A stretch of 64,000 bases of DNA from Bacteroidota bacterium (GTDB lineage: Bacteria; Bacteroidota; Bacteroidia; Bacteroidales; UBA12077). The position numbers and the translations under genes were made by a program. The DNA is taken from positions 1,205,773 through 1,269,772 of the forward strand of contig JAHLLG010000001.1 in assembly GCA_020444275.1 (NCBI GenBank), in the 5' to 3' direction. Positions 45,036 through 54,299 of the stretch are shown one piece after another (the stretch's first letter is position 1; every line of letters begins with the position of its first letter). The notes under the pieces are model-generated. The model was not told the DNA's origin. It made no database searches and saw only the letters and a list, made by a program, of their open reading frames with translations.

Positions 45036-46088
45036 ATGAAGAATATTCTAATAACAGGTGGTGCAGGGTTTATTGGATGTCATGTTGTAAAATTATTTGT
45101 GAAGAACCATCCAGATTATAAAATTATTAATTTGGATAAACTAACCTATGCTGGAAACCTGGAAAACCTTAAAGAGATCGAAGGTTATTCTAATTATGAA
45201 TTTATTAAAGGAGATATTTGTGATATAGATCTTGTAAAAGATATATTTGAAAAGTATTCTATTGATTCTGTTATTCATTTGGCAGCCGAGTCACATGTAG
45301 ATCGCTCAATTACTAATCCTTTTGAATTTGCCCAAACCAATATCATTGGAACCTTAACGCTATTAAATCAGGCAAAAATTAGTTGGCAAGATAACCCGAA
45401 AGATAAACTCTTTTATCATATTTCAACGGATGAAGTATATGGTTCTCTTGGAGATTCTGGCTTATTTACAGAAACTACACATTATGATCCAAAGTCCCCA
45501 TATTCTGCTGCTAAAGCAAGCTCAGATCATTTTGTAAGAGCTTATCACAATACTTTTAATATTCCGGTAGTTATTACCAACTGTTCTAATAATTATGGAC
45601 CAAACCAATTTCCTGAAAAATTAATTCCTTTGTTTATAAACAATATTCAACAGAAGAAACCTCTTCCTGTATATGGTAAAGGGGAGAATATCAGAGACTG
45701 GTTATATGTTGAAGATCACGCCAAAGCAATTGATGTAGTATTCCATAAAGGTAAAGTAGGAGAGACATATAACATAGGAGGTTTTAACGAGTGGAAAAAT
45801 ATTGATCTGATTAAAGTGATTTGTAAGGTGATGGACAAAAAGTTATGCAGAGAAAAGGGAGAATCAGAAAAATTAATAACTTATGTCAAGGATAGAGCTG
45901 GACATGATATGCGATATGCAATTGATGCTACTAAAATATCAAAAGAATTGGGTTGGAAACCATCCTTGCAATTTGAAGAAGGTATTGAAAAAACCATTGA
46001 TTGGTATTTAGAAAATACAGAATGGTTAAAGAATATAATTAGCGGCGATTATCAAGAGTATTATAACAAACAATATAACTTAAGATAA
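45036..46088 (+). CDS. rfbB: dTDP-glucose 4,6-dehydratase
   Basis: A 350-residue extended short-chain dehydrogenase making dTDP-4-keto-6-deoxyglucose. [11 protein letters not shown] binds [13 protein letters not shown] carries the Thr-Asp-Glu active-site triad and [11 protein letters not shown] the Tyr/Lys pair; [17 protein letters not shown] is diagnostic of RmlB. The genes rfbB, rfbA and rfbC are contiguous, with gaps of 1 and 5 bases. No rfbD reductase is in the window, so the final sugar may be dTDP-L-rhamnose with an rfbD elsewhere, or another dTDP-6-deoxyhexose. Confidence 0.95.
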   Translation: MKNILITGGAGFIGCHVVKLFVKNHPDYKIINLDKLTYAGNLENLKEIEGYSNYEFIKGDICDIDLVKDIFEKYSIDSVIHLAAESHVDRSITNPFEFAQTNIIGTLTLLNQAKISWQDNPKDKLFYHISTDEVYGSLGDSGLFTETTHYDPKSPYSAAKASSDHFVRAYHNTFNIPVVITNCSNNYGPNQFPEKLIPLFINNIQQKKPLPVYGKGENIRDWLYVEDHAKAIDVVFHKGKVGETYNIGGFNEWKNIDLIKVICKVMDKKLCREKGESEKLITYVKDRAGHDMRYAIDATKISKELGWKPSLQFEEGIEKTIDWYLENTEWLKNIISGDYQEYYNKQYNLR

Positions 46089-46089
46089 A

Positions 46090-46962
46090 ATGAAGGGAAT
46101 TGTTTTAGCCGGAGGCTCAGGAACAAGGTTATATCCAATAACCAAGGGCGTTTCAAAACAAATGTTGCCTATTTATGATAAGCCTATGATATATTATCCA
46201 ATCTCGGTATTAATGTTAGCAGGTATTCGAGATATTTTAATCATATCTACTCCACATGATTTGCCGTTATTTAAAAATTTGTTGGGTTCTGGCGAAGAGC
46301 TGGGTGTAAAATTCTCTTATGCAGAACAACCTTCACCTGATGGATTAGCTCAGGCTTTTATTATTGGTGAGGATTTTATAGGTGATGATGATGTGTGTTT
46401 AGTACTGGGGGATAATATTTTTTATGGTCATGGATTTACTCAATTATTGGAAAGATCTATTCAAAATGTTGAAAAAGAAAAAACAGCAACAGTATTTGGG
46501 TATTGGGTAAAAGATCCGGAAAGGTATGGTGTAGCCGAATTTGATCAAGAAGGCAATGTATTAACTATAGAAGAAAAGCCGAAGAATCCAAGATCAAATT
46601 ATGCAGTTGTTGGACTCTATTTCTACACCAATGAAGTTGTTGAAATAGCAAAAAATATTAAACCATCAGCAAGGGGAGAATTAGAGATAACAACTGTTAA
46701 TCAAGAATATTTAAGAAAAAAGCGATTGAAAGTTGAATTAATGGGAAGAGGTTATGCATGGCTTGATACTGGAACACATGATTCGTTATTAGATGCTAGT
46801 AGGTATGTTGAAACCATTGAAACAAGACAGGGACTAAAAATAGCGTGTTTAGAAGAAATTGCTTATTATAAAAAATATATTAACAAAGAGCAATTGAAAG
46901 AATTGGCTACACCTCTAGCTAAAAATCGATACGGTCAGTATTTATTAAATCTTGCAAAGTAA
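46090..46962 (+). CDS. rfbA: Glucose-1-phosphate thymidylyltransferase
   Basis: A 290-residue nucleotidyltransferase that joins glucose-1-phosphate and dTTP to dTDP-glucose. The N-terminal [20 protein letters not shown] is the nucleotide-binding signature; [12 protein letters not shown] holds a metal-binding Asp; [19 protein letters not shown] and [19 protein letters not shown] complete the RmlA pattern. The length is standard. It starts one base after the rfbB stop, so translation is coupled. Confidence 0.96.
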   Translation: MKGIVLAGGSGTRLYPITKGVSKQMLPIYDKPMIYYPISVLMLAGIRDILIISTPHDLPLFKNLLGSGEELGVKFSYAEQPSPDGLAQAFIIGEDFIGDDDVCLVLGDNIFYGHGFTQLLERSIQNVEKEKTATVFGYWVKDPERYGVAEFDQEGNVLTIEEKPKNPRSNYAVVGLYFYTNEVVEIAKNIKPSARGELEITTVNQEYLRKKRLKVELMGRGYAWLDTGTHDSLLDASRYVETIETRQGLKIACLEEIAYYKKYINKEQLKELATPLAKNRYGQYLLNLAK

Positions 46963-46967
46963 ATTAA

Positions 46968-47516
46968 ATGAACATTATAGAAACGGATATTACTGAAGTA
47001 AAGATTATTGAACCCAGGATATTTGAAGATTCGCGCGGATATTTTTTTGAATCTTTTAATGAAAAGATATTCAAAAAAAAAGTATGTGATACAACATTTA
47101 TCCAGGATAATGAAGCTAAGTCAAGTTACGGTGTTTTAAGAGGATTACATTATCAATTACCACCTTACGCTCAGTCTAAGTTGGTTAGAGTTATAAAAGG
47201 TGAAGTTCTGGATGTCGCGGTTGATATTAGAAAAGGATCACCAACATTCAAAAAATGGGTAACAGTTATTTTAAATGAAGAGAATAAAAGACAATTATTT
47301 GTTCCCAGAGGGTTTGCGCATGGTTATGTTGTTTTGAGCAAGGAGGCAATCTTTGCTTATAAAGTAGATAATAGATATGCACCAGAATATGAAAGAGGAA
47401 TTAAATATAATGATGAAGACATCAAAATTAACTGGCAAATTAAAGATTGTAAAATTACTCTTTCAGATAAGGATAAAAATAATCAAATAATGAAATTAAC
47501 TGAAATATTTAAATAA
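46968..47516 (+). CDS. rfbC: dTDP-4-dehydrorhamnose 3,5-epimerase
   Basis: A 182-residue cupin-fold epimerase acting on dTDP-4-keto-6-deoxyglucose. The core is intact: EDSRGYFFESFN, RGLHYQLPPYAQSKLVRV (catalytic His in GLHYQ), GEVLDVAVDIRKGSPTF and FVPRGFAHGYVVLS. It lies 5 bases after rfbA and 7 before the TagD-like gene, so the dTDP-sugar genes and the glycerol-phosphate genes probably share a transcript. Confidence 0.95.
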   Translation: MNIIETDITEVKIIEPRIFEDSRGYFFESFNEKIFKKKVCDTTFIQDNEAKSSYGVLRGLHYQLPPYAQSKLVRVIKGEVLDVAVDIRKGSPTFKKWVTVILNEENKRQLFVPRGFAHGYVVLSKEAIFAYKVDNRYAPEYERGIKYNDEDIKINWQIKDCKITLSDKDKNNQIMKLTEIFK

Positions 47517-47523
47517 TAAAATA

Positions 47524-47943
47524 ATGTTTAAAAATGTATATGTTATTGGAGCTTTTGATTTATTTCATAAAGGTCATGTTGAACTCTTAAAAAGGGCAAA
47601 AGAAATAGGAGAAAAATTAATTGTTGCCATTAATAGTGATAGATTGATATCTGAATATAAAAGAAAACCGATATATGATGAAAACCACAGGTTACAATTA
47701 GTTTTAGCGTGCCGTTATGTGGATGAAGCATTCATTATTGATACCTACGATAACAAGAGTGTAATAATTGAAAAAAAAATAAGTGCAATTGTTCATGGTG
47801 ATGATTGGCCATTAGAAAGTTATCTTGATCAAATAAGATGTAACGGTTCATTCTTGAAAACAAATAATGTTGAAATGGTTTTATTGCCTTACACTTCTGG
47901 AGTTAGTACTTCTGATATTATAACCAAAATAAAAAATAGTTAA
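47524..47943 (+). CDS. TagD-like glycerol-phosphate cytidylyltransferase
   Basis: A 139-residue nucleotidyltransferase of the TagD group, expected to make CDP-glycerol from CTP and a glycerol phosphate. The nucleotide-binding HxGH is His15-Lys-Gly-His18 in AFDLFHKGH. GDDW (92-95) is shared with Bacillus TagD, and TSGVSTSDII is the C-terminal ISTT/S-type motif. Its stop codon overlaps the ATG of the dehydrogenase gene (TAATG), so the two are translationally coupled. This points to glycerol-1-phosphate, rather than the usual glycerol-3-phosphate, as a possible substrate (inference). Related ADP-heptose synthases differ in lacking GDDW. Confidence 0.85.
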   Translation: MFKNVYVIGAFDLFHKGHVELLKRAKEIGEKLIVAINSDRLISEYKRKPIYDENHRLQLVLACRYVDEAFIIDTYDNKSVIIEKKISAIVHGDDWPLESYLDQIRCNGSFLKTNNVEMVLLPYTSGVSTSDIITKIKNS

Positions 47944-48926
47944 TGTATTATAGTTCAATTAATATACCTATTATTTTGGAAGTAGCAAATGGTGCTATTT
48001 CTAATTTTGATTACCTATTAAAAAAGAATTTTCTTTCTTTTGAAAATCGATTTATAATAACTGAAGAGTCTTTATTTAATAATTATAGGAATTTTATTGA
48101 TAGGTTGAACTTTAGTAAAGTTTATTTTAATAAATCTTATGACTTCAAAGATGTAATAGAATTAGCCAAAGACTTTAATAACGATGACTTTTTAATAATT
48201 GGTTTTGGAGGAGGAAAGATTCTGGATTTTACAAAGCTTTTTGCCGATAAAGTTAATCTACCATATATAGTAGTGCCTTCTACACTTTCGAATGACGGTA
48301 TTTATTCACCGATTGCTCGTTTGGATGAAAATGGTAAAAAGAAGAGTTTTGGGGTCAAACCTCCACTTGGTATAATTGCGGATCTTGATATAATTAAAAA
48401 TTCGCCTGAAGTAAATTTGATTGCTGGAGTTGGAGATCTTATTTCAAATTTAAGTGCTTTGAAAGACTGGAAATATGCAAATAAGGTTAAGGGTGAATTA
48501 ATAAATGATTTTGCTTATTCATTATCATATATGTCTGCATCTTCAATTTTTAAATTTTCTGAAAAGGATATATACACAAAAAAATTTTTACAGGCTTTAA
48601 CTTATGGCTTAATTATGTCAGGATTATCCATGATGATTGCTGGTAATTCAAGGCCAGCAAGTGGATCAGAACATCAACTTAGTCACTCAATAGATGAATA
48701 TTTTTCCCAGAGGGCAACTCTTCATGGAATCCAGGTTGCTTGGGGGTTTTTATTAATCGAAGAAAGGTTTAGAGAAAATAATACAGATGAACTGAGAATG
48801 TTTTTTGATAATATTGGTTTAAACAGATTAATCTCAGAGAGAATAAACTTTAGTGATAGTGAAGTAAATGATATTGTTGAAAAGGCTAAAAAAATTAGAA
48901 ATAGGTTCACAATTTTAAATAAATAA
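47943..48926 (+). CDS. sn-Glycerol-1-phosphate dehydrogenase-like (AraM/EgsA family)
   Basis: A 327-residue metal-dependent dehydrogenase of the GldA/EgsA superfamily, expected to reduce dihydroxyacetone phosphate to sn-glycerol-1-phosphate. The NAD site GFGGGKILDFTK (87-98) and the segment VVPSTLSNDGIYSPIA, typical of glycerol-1-phosphate dehydrogenases, are present. Likely metal ligands are Asp165 (GVGDLIS), His244 (GSEHQLSH) and His261 (TLHGIQVA). Archaea use this enzyme for lipids and Bacillus AraM for an ether lipid. Here it is coupled by overlap to a TagD-like gene and followed by a glycerophosphotransferase gene, indicating a surface-polymer role. Confidence 0.85.
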   Translation: MYYSSINIPIILEVANGAISNFDYLLKKNFLSFENRFIITEESLFNNYRNFIDRLNFSKVYFNKSYDFKDVIELAKDFNNDDFLIIGFGGGKILDFTKLFADKVNLPYIVVPSTLSNDGIYSPIARLDENGKKKSFGVKPPLGIIADLDIIKNSPEVNLIAGVGDLISNLSALKDWKYANKVKGELINDFAYSLSYMSASSIFKFSEKDIYTKKFLQALTYGLIMSGLSMMIAGNSRPASGSEHQLSHSIDEYFSQRATLHGIQVAWGFLLIEERFRENNTDELRMFFDNIGLNRLISERINFSDSEVNDIVEKAKKIRNRFTILNK

Positions 48927-48956
48927 TTGATAAAATAAATTTATAAGGATGTAATA

Positions 48957-49091
48957 TTATTTTATCTTGTTAATTGAATCAATAAAAGAATTTGCATAAA
49001 GCTCAATTTTATTATAATTTGAAAAACCTAAAGTTTTGAGCTTATAATAACCCTGAAAATGAGTGTCAATAAACCATAACAAAGAAGAATT
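48957..49091 (-). pseudogene. Possible remnant of a minus-strand gene's C-terminus
   Basis: In the 250-base gap between the dehydrogenase and the transferase, the minus strand stays open for 44 codons before a stop at 48957-48959. It reads protein-like sequence (WFIDTHFQGYYKLKTLGFSN, then a Tyr/Asn/Phe-rich end). There is no start codon and another stop lies just upstream, so at most it is a decayed gene end. I cannot name a family, and chance is possible. Confidence 0.25.
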
Positions 49092-49176
49092 TTAGTAAAG
49101 AACGAATGTGTTATTTCCAGTTTCTAATAATATGTGGATGTTATAAGTTTATGATAAAATATAAAATTGTATACCT

Positions 49177-50358
49177 ATGAAACAAGTGTTAAAATATATA
49201 TTATTCACATTATTTTTACCGTTCTGGCATCTTCAAAAACTTATACCTAGAAATAGAAATGTCTGGATATTTGGTGCTTGGTTTGGAAGAAAGTACGCTG
49301 ATAATCCAAGAGCCATGTTCGAGTACATTAATAAGAATCATAAAAATATTAAAGCTGTATGGCTAACTGATGATAATAACATTGTCTCATACCTAAGAAG
49401 CATGGGGTATTTGTCTTATTTAAAGTTTTCTTTAAAAGGTATTTGGTATTCTCTGAGAGCAAGATTTGTCATAGTTTGTACATCAAAAGTGGATGTTAAT
49501 GCACTGTTTACCAATGGTTCAGTAATAGTACAAACATGGCATGGTGCACAAATGAAGCGCATTAATTTTGATATTAAGGGAAAAAGAAGGGTAGATTACT
49601 TATCAAAGTATTTAGCTCCATTTAAATATGAATACAATTACTCGTATTATCTGTCTTCATCATCTTTTTTTGACAGTATTATAGAGTCAGCCTTTAATAC
49701 AACAAGTGATAGAGTATTAAGTACAGGTTACCCAAGAAATGATGTTTTTTATAATAATAAACATGAAGAGCCATTAATAAATGATTTAAGAAGAAAATAT
49801 AAGGATGTGAGAATTGCAGTTTATATGCCAACGCATCGAGGATCCTGGAAGGGGCAAGTTCAATACTTCACGAATTTTGGATTTGACTACACTTCTTTTA
49901 ACGAGTTTCTTGTTGAAAATAATATTATTTTATTATTCAAAGGTCACTTCTATGTTGAGCCAGAAACAAATTCAAATATTTCAGATGTTAATAACAGAAT
50001 TTTGACAATTACTGACAATGAGATTACTGATGTAAATCAACTCTTACTTAATACCGACATCTTAATCACTGATTATTCATCTGTCTATTTTGATTATTTA
50101 TTAACTAATAAACCAATAATATTTACACCTTTTGATTTAGAAGACTATAAAAATAAAAGAGGTTTATACTTAGATTATGAAAAAGATGTAGTCTGTGGAG
50201 AAGTTGCATATAACTGGATAGAAGTAAAAAAAGCAATAAAGAATTATTTAATTAGTGACTCTTTTGAGAAGGAAAGAGAAATAAAACGTAATAAATTTAA
50301 TTCTTTTCAGGATGGAAAGAGTTGTGAAAGATTATATAGTTTACTATTAAATAATTGA
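49177..50358 (+). CDS. CDP-glycerol glycerophosphotransferase family protein (TagB/TagF-like)
   Basis: A 393-residue GT-B-like enzyme that should transfer glycerol phosphate from CDP-glycerol to a glycan acceptor. Family motifs are QTWHGAQMKRI with the catalytic-type His122, the second His in LLFKGHFYVE, and the CDP-binding stretch ITDYSSVYFDYLLTNKPIIF (about 296-315). An N-terminal amphipathic or membrane-associating segment (1-22) fits a peripheral inner-membrane protein. This family builds teichoic acids in Firmicutes; in a Gram-negative locus it probably decorates the repeat unit or surface polymer. It follows the TagD-like and dehydrogenase genes. Confidence 0.88.
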   Translation: MKQVLKYILFTLFLPFWHLQKLIPRNRNVWIFGAWFGRKYADNPRAMFEYINKNHKNIKAVWLTDDNNIVSYLRSMGYLSYLKFSLKGIWYSLRARFVIVCTSKVDVNALFTNGSVIVQTWHGAQMKRINFDIKGKRRVDYLSKYLAPFKYEYNYSYYLSSSSFFDSIIESAFNTTSDRVLSTGYPRNDVFYNNKHEEPLINDLRRKYKDVRIAVYMPTHRGSWKGQVQYFTNFGFDYTSFNEFLVENNIILLFKGHFYVEPETNSNISDVNNRILTITDNEITDVNQLLLNTDILITDYSSVYFDYLLTNKPIIFTPFDLEDYKNKRGLYLDYEKDVVCGEVAYNWIEVKKAIKNYLISDSFEKEREIKRNKFNSFQDGKSCERLYSLLLNN

Positions 50359-50389
50359 ATATAGATAAGTTTATTACCGATATACATTG

Positions 50390-51841
50390 ATGAAAGATTT
50401 AAAGCAGGCAGCAGCAAAAGGTTTTTTGTGGAGTTCGATTGAAAGATTTTCGGTACAGAGTGTTCAATTTGTTATTGAGTTATTTTTAGCGAGGCTTCTA
50501 CTACCGTCAGATTATGGCTTGATTGGTATGATGGCGATATTTATAGCAATCTCGCATACTTTCGTAAATAGTGGTTTTGTTACGGCCCTAATACAAAAGA
50601 AGAATAGAGATGAATTAGATTATTCAACCACCTTCTATTTTAACCTTGTGGTAGCTACTTTTTTCTATCTTGTTTTGTTTTTCGCCTCTCCTTTAATTGC
50701 TAAGTTTTATAATCAAACTTTGCTAATATCACTTATAAGGACAATGGGAGGTGTAATAATTATAAATGCTTTAAGTGTGGTTCAAAGAGCAAAGCTTACC
50801 ATTAACTTCGATTTTAAAACTCAAACAAAAGCGTCCTTAATTTCGGTATTAATTTCGGGAGGTTTAAGTATTTATTTAGCCATTTTAGGTTGGGGGGTTT
50901 GGTCACTAATTGTTTTAAGTTTACTTAAGAGTATTATTAATACTTTTATTCTGTGGATTATTTCGGGGTGGATCCCACGTAATGGATTTTCATATTCGAG
51001 ATTTAAAGAACTTTTTTCCTTTGGTTATAAAATTTTATTATCTGGTTTATTAGGTACCTTTTTTAGAAATATCTATTTACTTGTAATTGGTAAATTTTTC
51101 TCTGCAAATATTCTCGGATATTATACGCGAGCTCAGCAATTTAGTAACTTTCCTGCTATTAACTTAACTTCAATATTAGAAAGAATAGCATTCCCTACAC
51201 TAAGTGAATTGCAAGATAATAATGAAAAGTTAATATTTGTTTATAAAAAGTTTATGAAGATGGTTTCTTTGGTAATATTTCCGGTTATGATAGGATTGGC
51301 AGTTTTAGCTTCTCCTTTGGTGAATGTTATACTTACTGAGAAGTGGGACGGAATAGTATGGATGTTACAAATCTTAAGTATTTCGATGATGACCTATCCA
51401 ATGAGTGTAATTAGCTTAAGTGCTATTAATGTTAAAGGGCGTTCAGATATTTACTTGAAAATAGAAATAATCAAAAGAGTATTGGTAGCACTATCATTAG
51501 TAATTACTATTCCAATTGGAATTAATGCAGTTGTTATTGGACAACTAATAATATCTTTATCAAGCATGTTTATAAATTTATATTTTACAAATAAGTTAAT
51601 TCGTTTTGGAATATTGGATTTAATTAAAAACTTATTACCAATACTTTTATTAAGTATAATAATGGGGATTGTGGTACACTTTTCTATATTGTTTTTAACA
51701 TCATTATATTTAAAATTATTTATTGGAATATCTGTTGGTATAGTGGTTTATTTAAGTATCGCTTGGATTTCAAATTTAGGAGATATTAGAGAGGTTAAGT
51801 ACATAAAAAAACTTATTTTTAGAAATTCAAATGAAGCTTAG
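50390..51841 (+). CDS. Polysaccharide flippase (Wzx, MOP superfamily)
   Basis: A 483-residue integral membrane protein with 12 to 14 predicted helices. It should move undecaprenyl-linked repeat units across the inner membrane. Typical is the N-terminal AAAKGFLWSSIERFSVQSVQF followed by LPSDYGLIGMMAIFIAI. The ATG at 50390 directly follows an alternative TTG codon and is preferred. Its end overlaps the start of the polymerase gene by 11 bases, supporting a Wzx/Wzy-dependent assembly route. Confidence 0.9.
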   Translation: MKDLKQAAAKGFLWSSIERFSVQSVQFVIELFLARLLLPSDYGLIGMMAIFIAISHTFVNSGFVTALIQKKNRDELDYSTTFYFNLVVATFFYLVLFFASPLIAKFYNQTLLISLIRTMGGVIIINALSVVQRAKLTINFDFKTQTKASLISVLISGGLSIYLAILGWGVWSLIVLSLLKSIINTFILWIISGWIPRNGFSYSRFKELFSFGYKILLSGLLGTFFRNIYLLVIGKFFSANILGYYTRAQQFSNFPAINLTSILERIAFPTLSELQDNNEKLIFVYKKFMKMVSLVIFPVMIGLAVLASPLVNVILTEKWDGIVWMLQILSISMMTYPMSVISLSAINVKGRSDIYLKIEIIKRVLVALSLVITIPIGINAVVIGQLIISLSSMFINLYFTNKLIRFGILDLIKNLLPILLLSIIMGIVVHFSILFLTSLYLKLFIGISVGIVVYLSIAWISNLGDIREVKYIKKLIFRNSNEA

Positions 51842-53174
51842 GGTTAATAAAATACATATTGATAATATAGTTTGGTTTTTTGTAATCAACTTCTTTGTAT
51901 TTACTATAATGATTGATATTATAGGTATTCTAGAGTTTCGTGTTGCCTATCTGAATAACCTACAAGCCAATTTTGATTTTGGTTCTGGTTTAAGCTCAAA
52001 GCTTCGTTTTATTTTAAAATTAATAATTTTACTAATTGCTCTAAGATATATGTTGTATCAATATGTATCATATTTTACATTTTTGATATATATGTTTATA
52101 TTTTATTGGCTATTAACTGGTATTTCTTATTTCTTCAATGATAAGCCATTATCTCTTTTTTTAGGAGGGATTAATGCGATGATTATACCATCTTTATTTT
52201 ATTTTATAGGTAATTACAGAAGGAATATTAGTGATAAATTCTATAGAAGAACTTTATTCATACTGTGTATTAGCTTTTGTGTTGGGCTAGTTTATCATTT
52301 TGCTTCGGTAGATTGGTATATAGAATGGAAAATAAGAAAATTCATGGCAATCCGTAGTGACTTTACCTGGGGTGAAGCCAGAGGAACTGTTGGTAAGATA
52401 ACTAGTGGCTTTGCAGCTTTTTCAGGTGGGTATTTTGTGGGCTATATGTCATTTATCGGATTAAGTATAGCTTATTATTTTTATAACAAAAAATATAATT
52501 TAATTAATCTATTGTATGTAGTTGTATTTGTCGTTATATTATTGCTATCACAGCGCAGGGTTGCGATTGTTGCTGGAGCAGGGGTTATATTTATCTATCA
52601 CATATATGGTTTGATCAAAGGTAAAAAGCAATTAAATAATTTGTTGTTTGCATATGTAATTTTGTTTTGTTTTTTTGTATTAGTATTTCACAATATATTC
52701 TTTGAATTATTTGAAAAGATTGTGTTAAGACTAGCAAATATTGCTAATGGAGATATATTTGCCGAAAGAAGTTATTCTTGGTTTGATTTACTTAGGTCGC
52801 AAACGAATTTCCTCTTTGGACACGGATTACAGTCTGGAGGTGCAGCAGCAGTAAACCGGGGTTATTTAGGTATTAATGATGGTGAATTTTTTAAGTTTAT
52901 ATATGAAGGAGGCATCATAGGATTACTTATTTTTCTTATGTTAAATATATTAACCATTTGTAGAGGTTTAAAGAGAATAAAAATATATGCTATAGAATTA
53001 TCAATTATTGTGTTTTTTTTAATTGCCACATTAGGCGCAAACCCTTTTTCAAACATGCCCAACATTATAATTATTTATTGGTTTGCAATGGGACGCATAT
53101 GGAATAAAGGAATAATTAACAAAAACTATCGAATAGAAAGTAAGAGAAATAATTTGGACTATTGTTCTTGTTAA
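51831..53174 (+). CDS. O-antigen/exopolysaccharide polymerase (Wzy-like)
   Basis: A 447-residue membrane protein with about ten to twelve helices and a larger periplasmic loop near residues 295-345 containing RSYSWFDLLRSQTNFLFGHG. This loop pattern, with the nearby small-residue stretch LQSGGAAAVNRG, is usual for Wzy-type polymerases, which join repeat units at the reducing end in the periplasm. Sequence conservation in this family is low, so the call rests on topology, motif and the overlap with the flippase gene. Confidence 0.82.
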   Translation: MKLRVNKIHIDNIVWFFVINFFVFTIMIDIIGILEFRVAYLNNLQANFDFGSGLSSKLRFILKLIILLIALRYMLYQYVSYFTFLIYMFIFYWLLTGISYFFNDKPLSLFLGGINAMIIPSLFYFIGNYRRNISDKFYRRTLFILCISFCVGLVYHFASVDWYIEWKIRKFMAIRSDFTWGEARGTVGKITSGFAAFSGGYFVGYMSFIGLSIAYYFYNKKYNLINLLYVVVFVVILLLSQRRVAIVAGAGVIFIYHIYGLIKGKKQLNNLLFAYVILFCFFVLVFHNIFFELFEKIVLRLANIANGDIFAERSYSWFDLLRSQTNFLFGHGLQSGGAAAVNRGYLGINDGEFFKFIYEGGIIGLLIFLMLNILTICRGLKRIKIYAIELSIIVFFLIATLGANPFSNMPNIIIIYWFAMGRIWNKGIINKNYRIESKRNNLDYCSC

Positions 53175-53203
53175 CTAAAATAATAAGATTATATATCACA
53201 AAT

Positions 53204-54298
53204 ATGAAAGATAAAACTAAAGTAATAGCTTTTTATTTACCACAGTATTACCCTACAAAAGAGAATAACGAATGGTGGGGGGAAGGATTTACAGAGTGGA
53301 CGAACGTTGGGAAAGCTCGTCCATTATATCCGGGCCATTACCAACCAAGAGTGCCATCAGAACTAGGATATTACGATTTACGATTAAATGATATAAGAGA
53401 AGAACAAATAAAATTAGCGAAGGAAGCTGGAATTACAGCTTTTTGTTATTGGCACTATTGGTTTGGTAATGGGAAACAATTATTAGAGAAACCTTTACAA
53501 TCTTATATTCAAAATTCAAAGAATGATTTCCCTTTCTGTTTGGGTTGGGCTAATCATAGCTGGGCTAAAAAGAATTGGAATAAAGATGTTAGTAGATTTG
53601 ATAATGAAACATTAATCAAACAAACTTATCCAGGTAAAAAAGACATCGATGATCATTTTAATAGAATGTTACCTGCCTTTACAGATCATAGATATCTCAG
53701 AATTGATGATAAATTGGTCTTTTATATTTATGCTCCGGAATTAATACCAGATATAAACTATTTTAAAAATAGGTGGCAAGAGCTTGCCCAAAAAAATGGC
53801 TTAAAAGGTTTTTTCTTTGTGGCAGGTACTTCAGATATTAGTAAATTAAAGCTGCCAAATATTAAAGCTTGTGATGCTATAAATTTAGACTTGAGAAACT
53901 ATGCGTTTTTTAAAAAGAATCCAGTATTTTGGAGAAGGTTATCATACTTGTTTCCATTTCCAATGTACATAAGGAGATACTCTAAAGCTATAAAATTATG
54001 GCAGAACGATATATATTATAAAGAAAACATTATTCCAACCATTACACCCAATTGGGATCATTCACCACGGTCAGGTAAAAGTGCAACAATATTGCATGGA
54101 AGTACACCGGAATTATTCGCGAAACATGTTGAGAATATATTGGAATATTTAAAGAAGAAACCAGATAATCGAAAGATTGTATTTTTAAAATCTTGGAACG
54201 AGTGGGCAGAAGGAAATTATATGGAACCAGATTTGAAATTTGGTAAAGGATATATTGAAGCTTTGAATGAAACGTTATCAAACAATAAAGGAGAGTAA
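53204..54298 (+). CDS. WbsX family glycosyltransferase/GH99-like protein
   Basis: A 364-residue protein of the Glyco_tran_WbsX family. The N-terminal signature is present: VIAFYLPQYYPTKENNEWWG and GFTEWTNVGKARPLYPGHYQ, followed by FCYWHYWFGNG and FLKSWNEWAEGNYMEP near the C-terminus. The ATG at 53204 is chosen; a TTG 42 bases upstream would overlap the polymerase gene. The fold is related to glycoside hydrolase family 99, and members are common in O-antigen and capsule loci. Whether it acts as a transferase or an endo-hydrolase is not settled. Confidence 0.88.
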   Translation: MKDKTKVIAFYLPQYYPTKENNEWWGEGFTEWTNVGKARPLYPGHYQPRVPSELGYYDLRLNDIREEQIKLAKEAGITAFCYWHYWFGNGKQLLEKPLQSYIQNSKNDFPFCLGWANHSWAKKNWNKDVSRFDNETLIKQTYPGKKDIDDHFNRMLPAFTDHRYLRIDDKLVFYIYAPELIPDINYFKNRWQELAQKNGLKGFFFVAGTSDISKLKLPNIKACDAINLDLRNYAFFKKNPVFWRRLSYLFPFPMYIRRYSKAIKLWQNDIYYKENIIPTITPNWDHSPRSGKSATILHGSTPELFAKHVENILEYLKKKPDNRKIVFLKSWNEWAEGNYMEPDLKFGKGYIEALNETLSNNKGE

Positions 54299-54299
54299 G

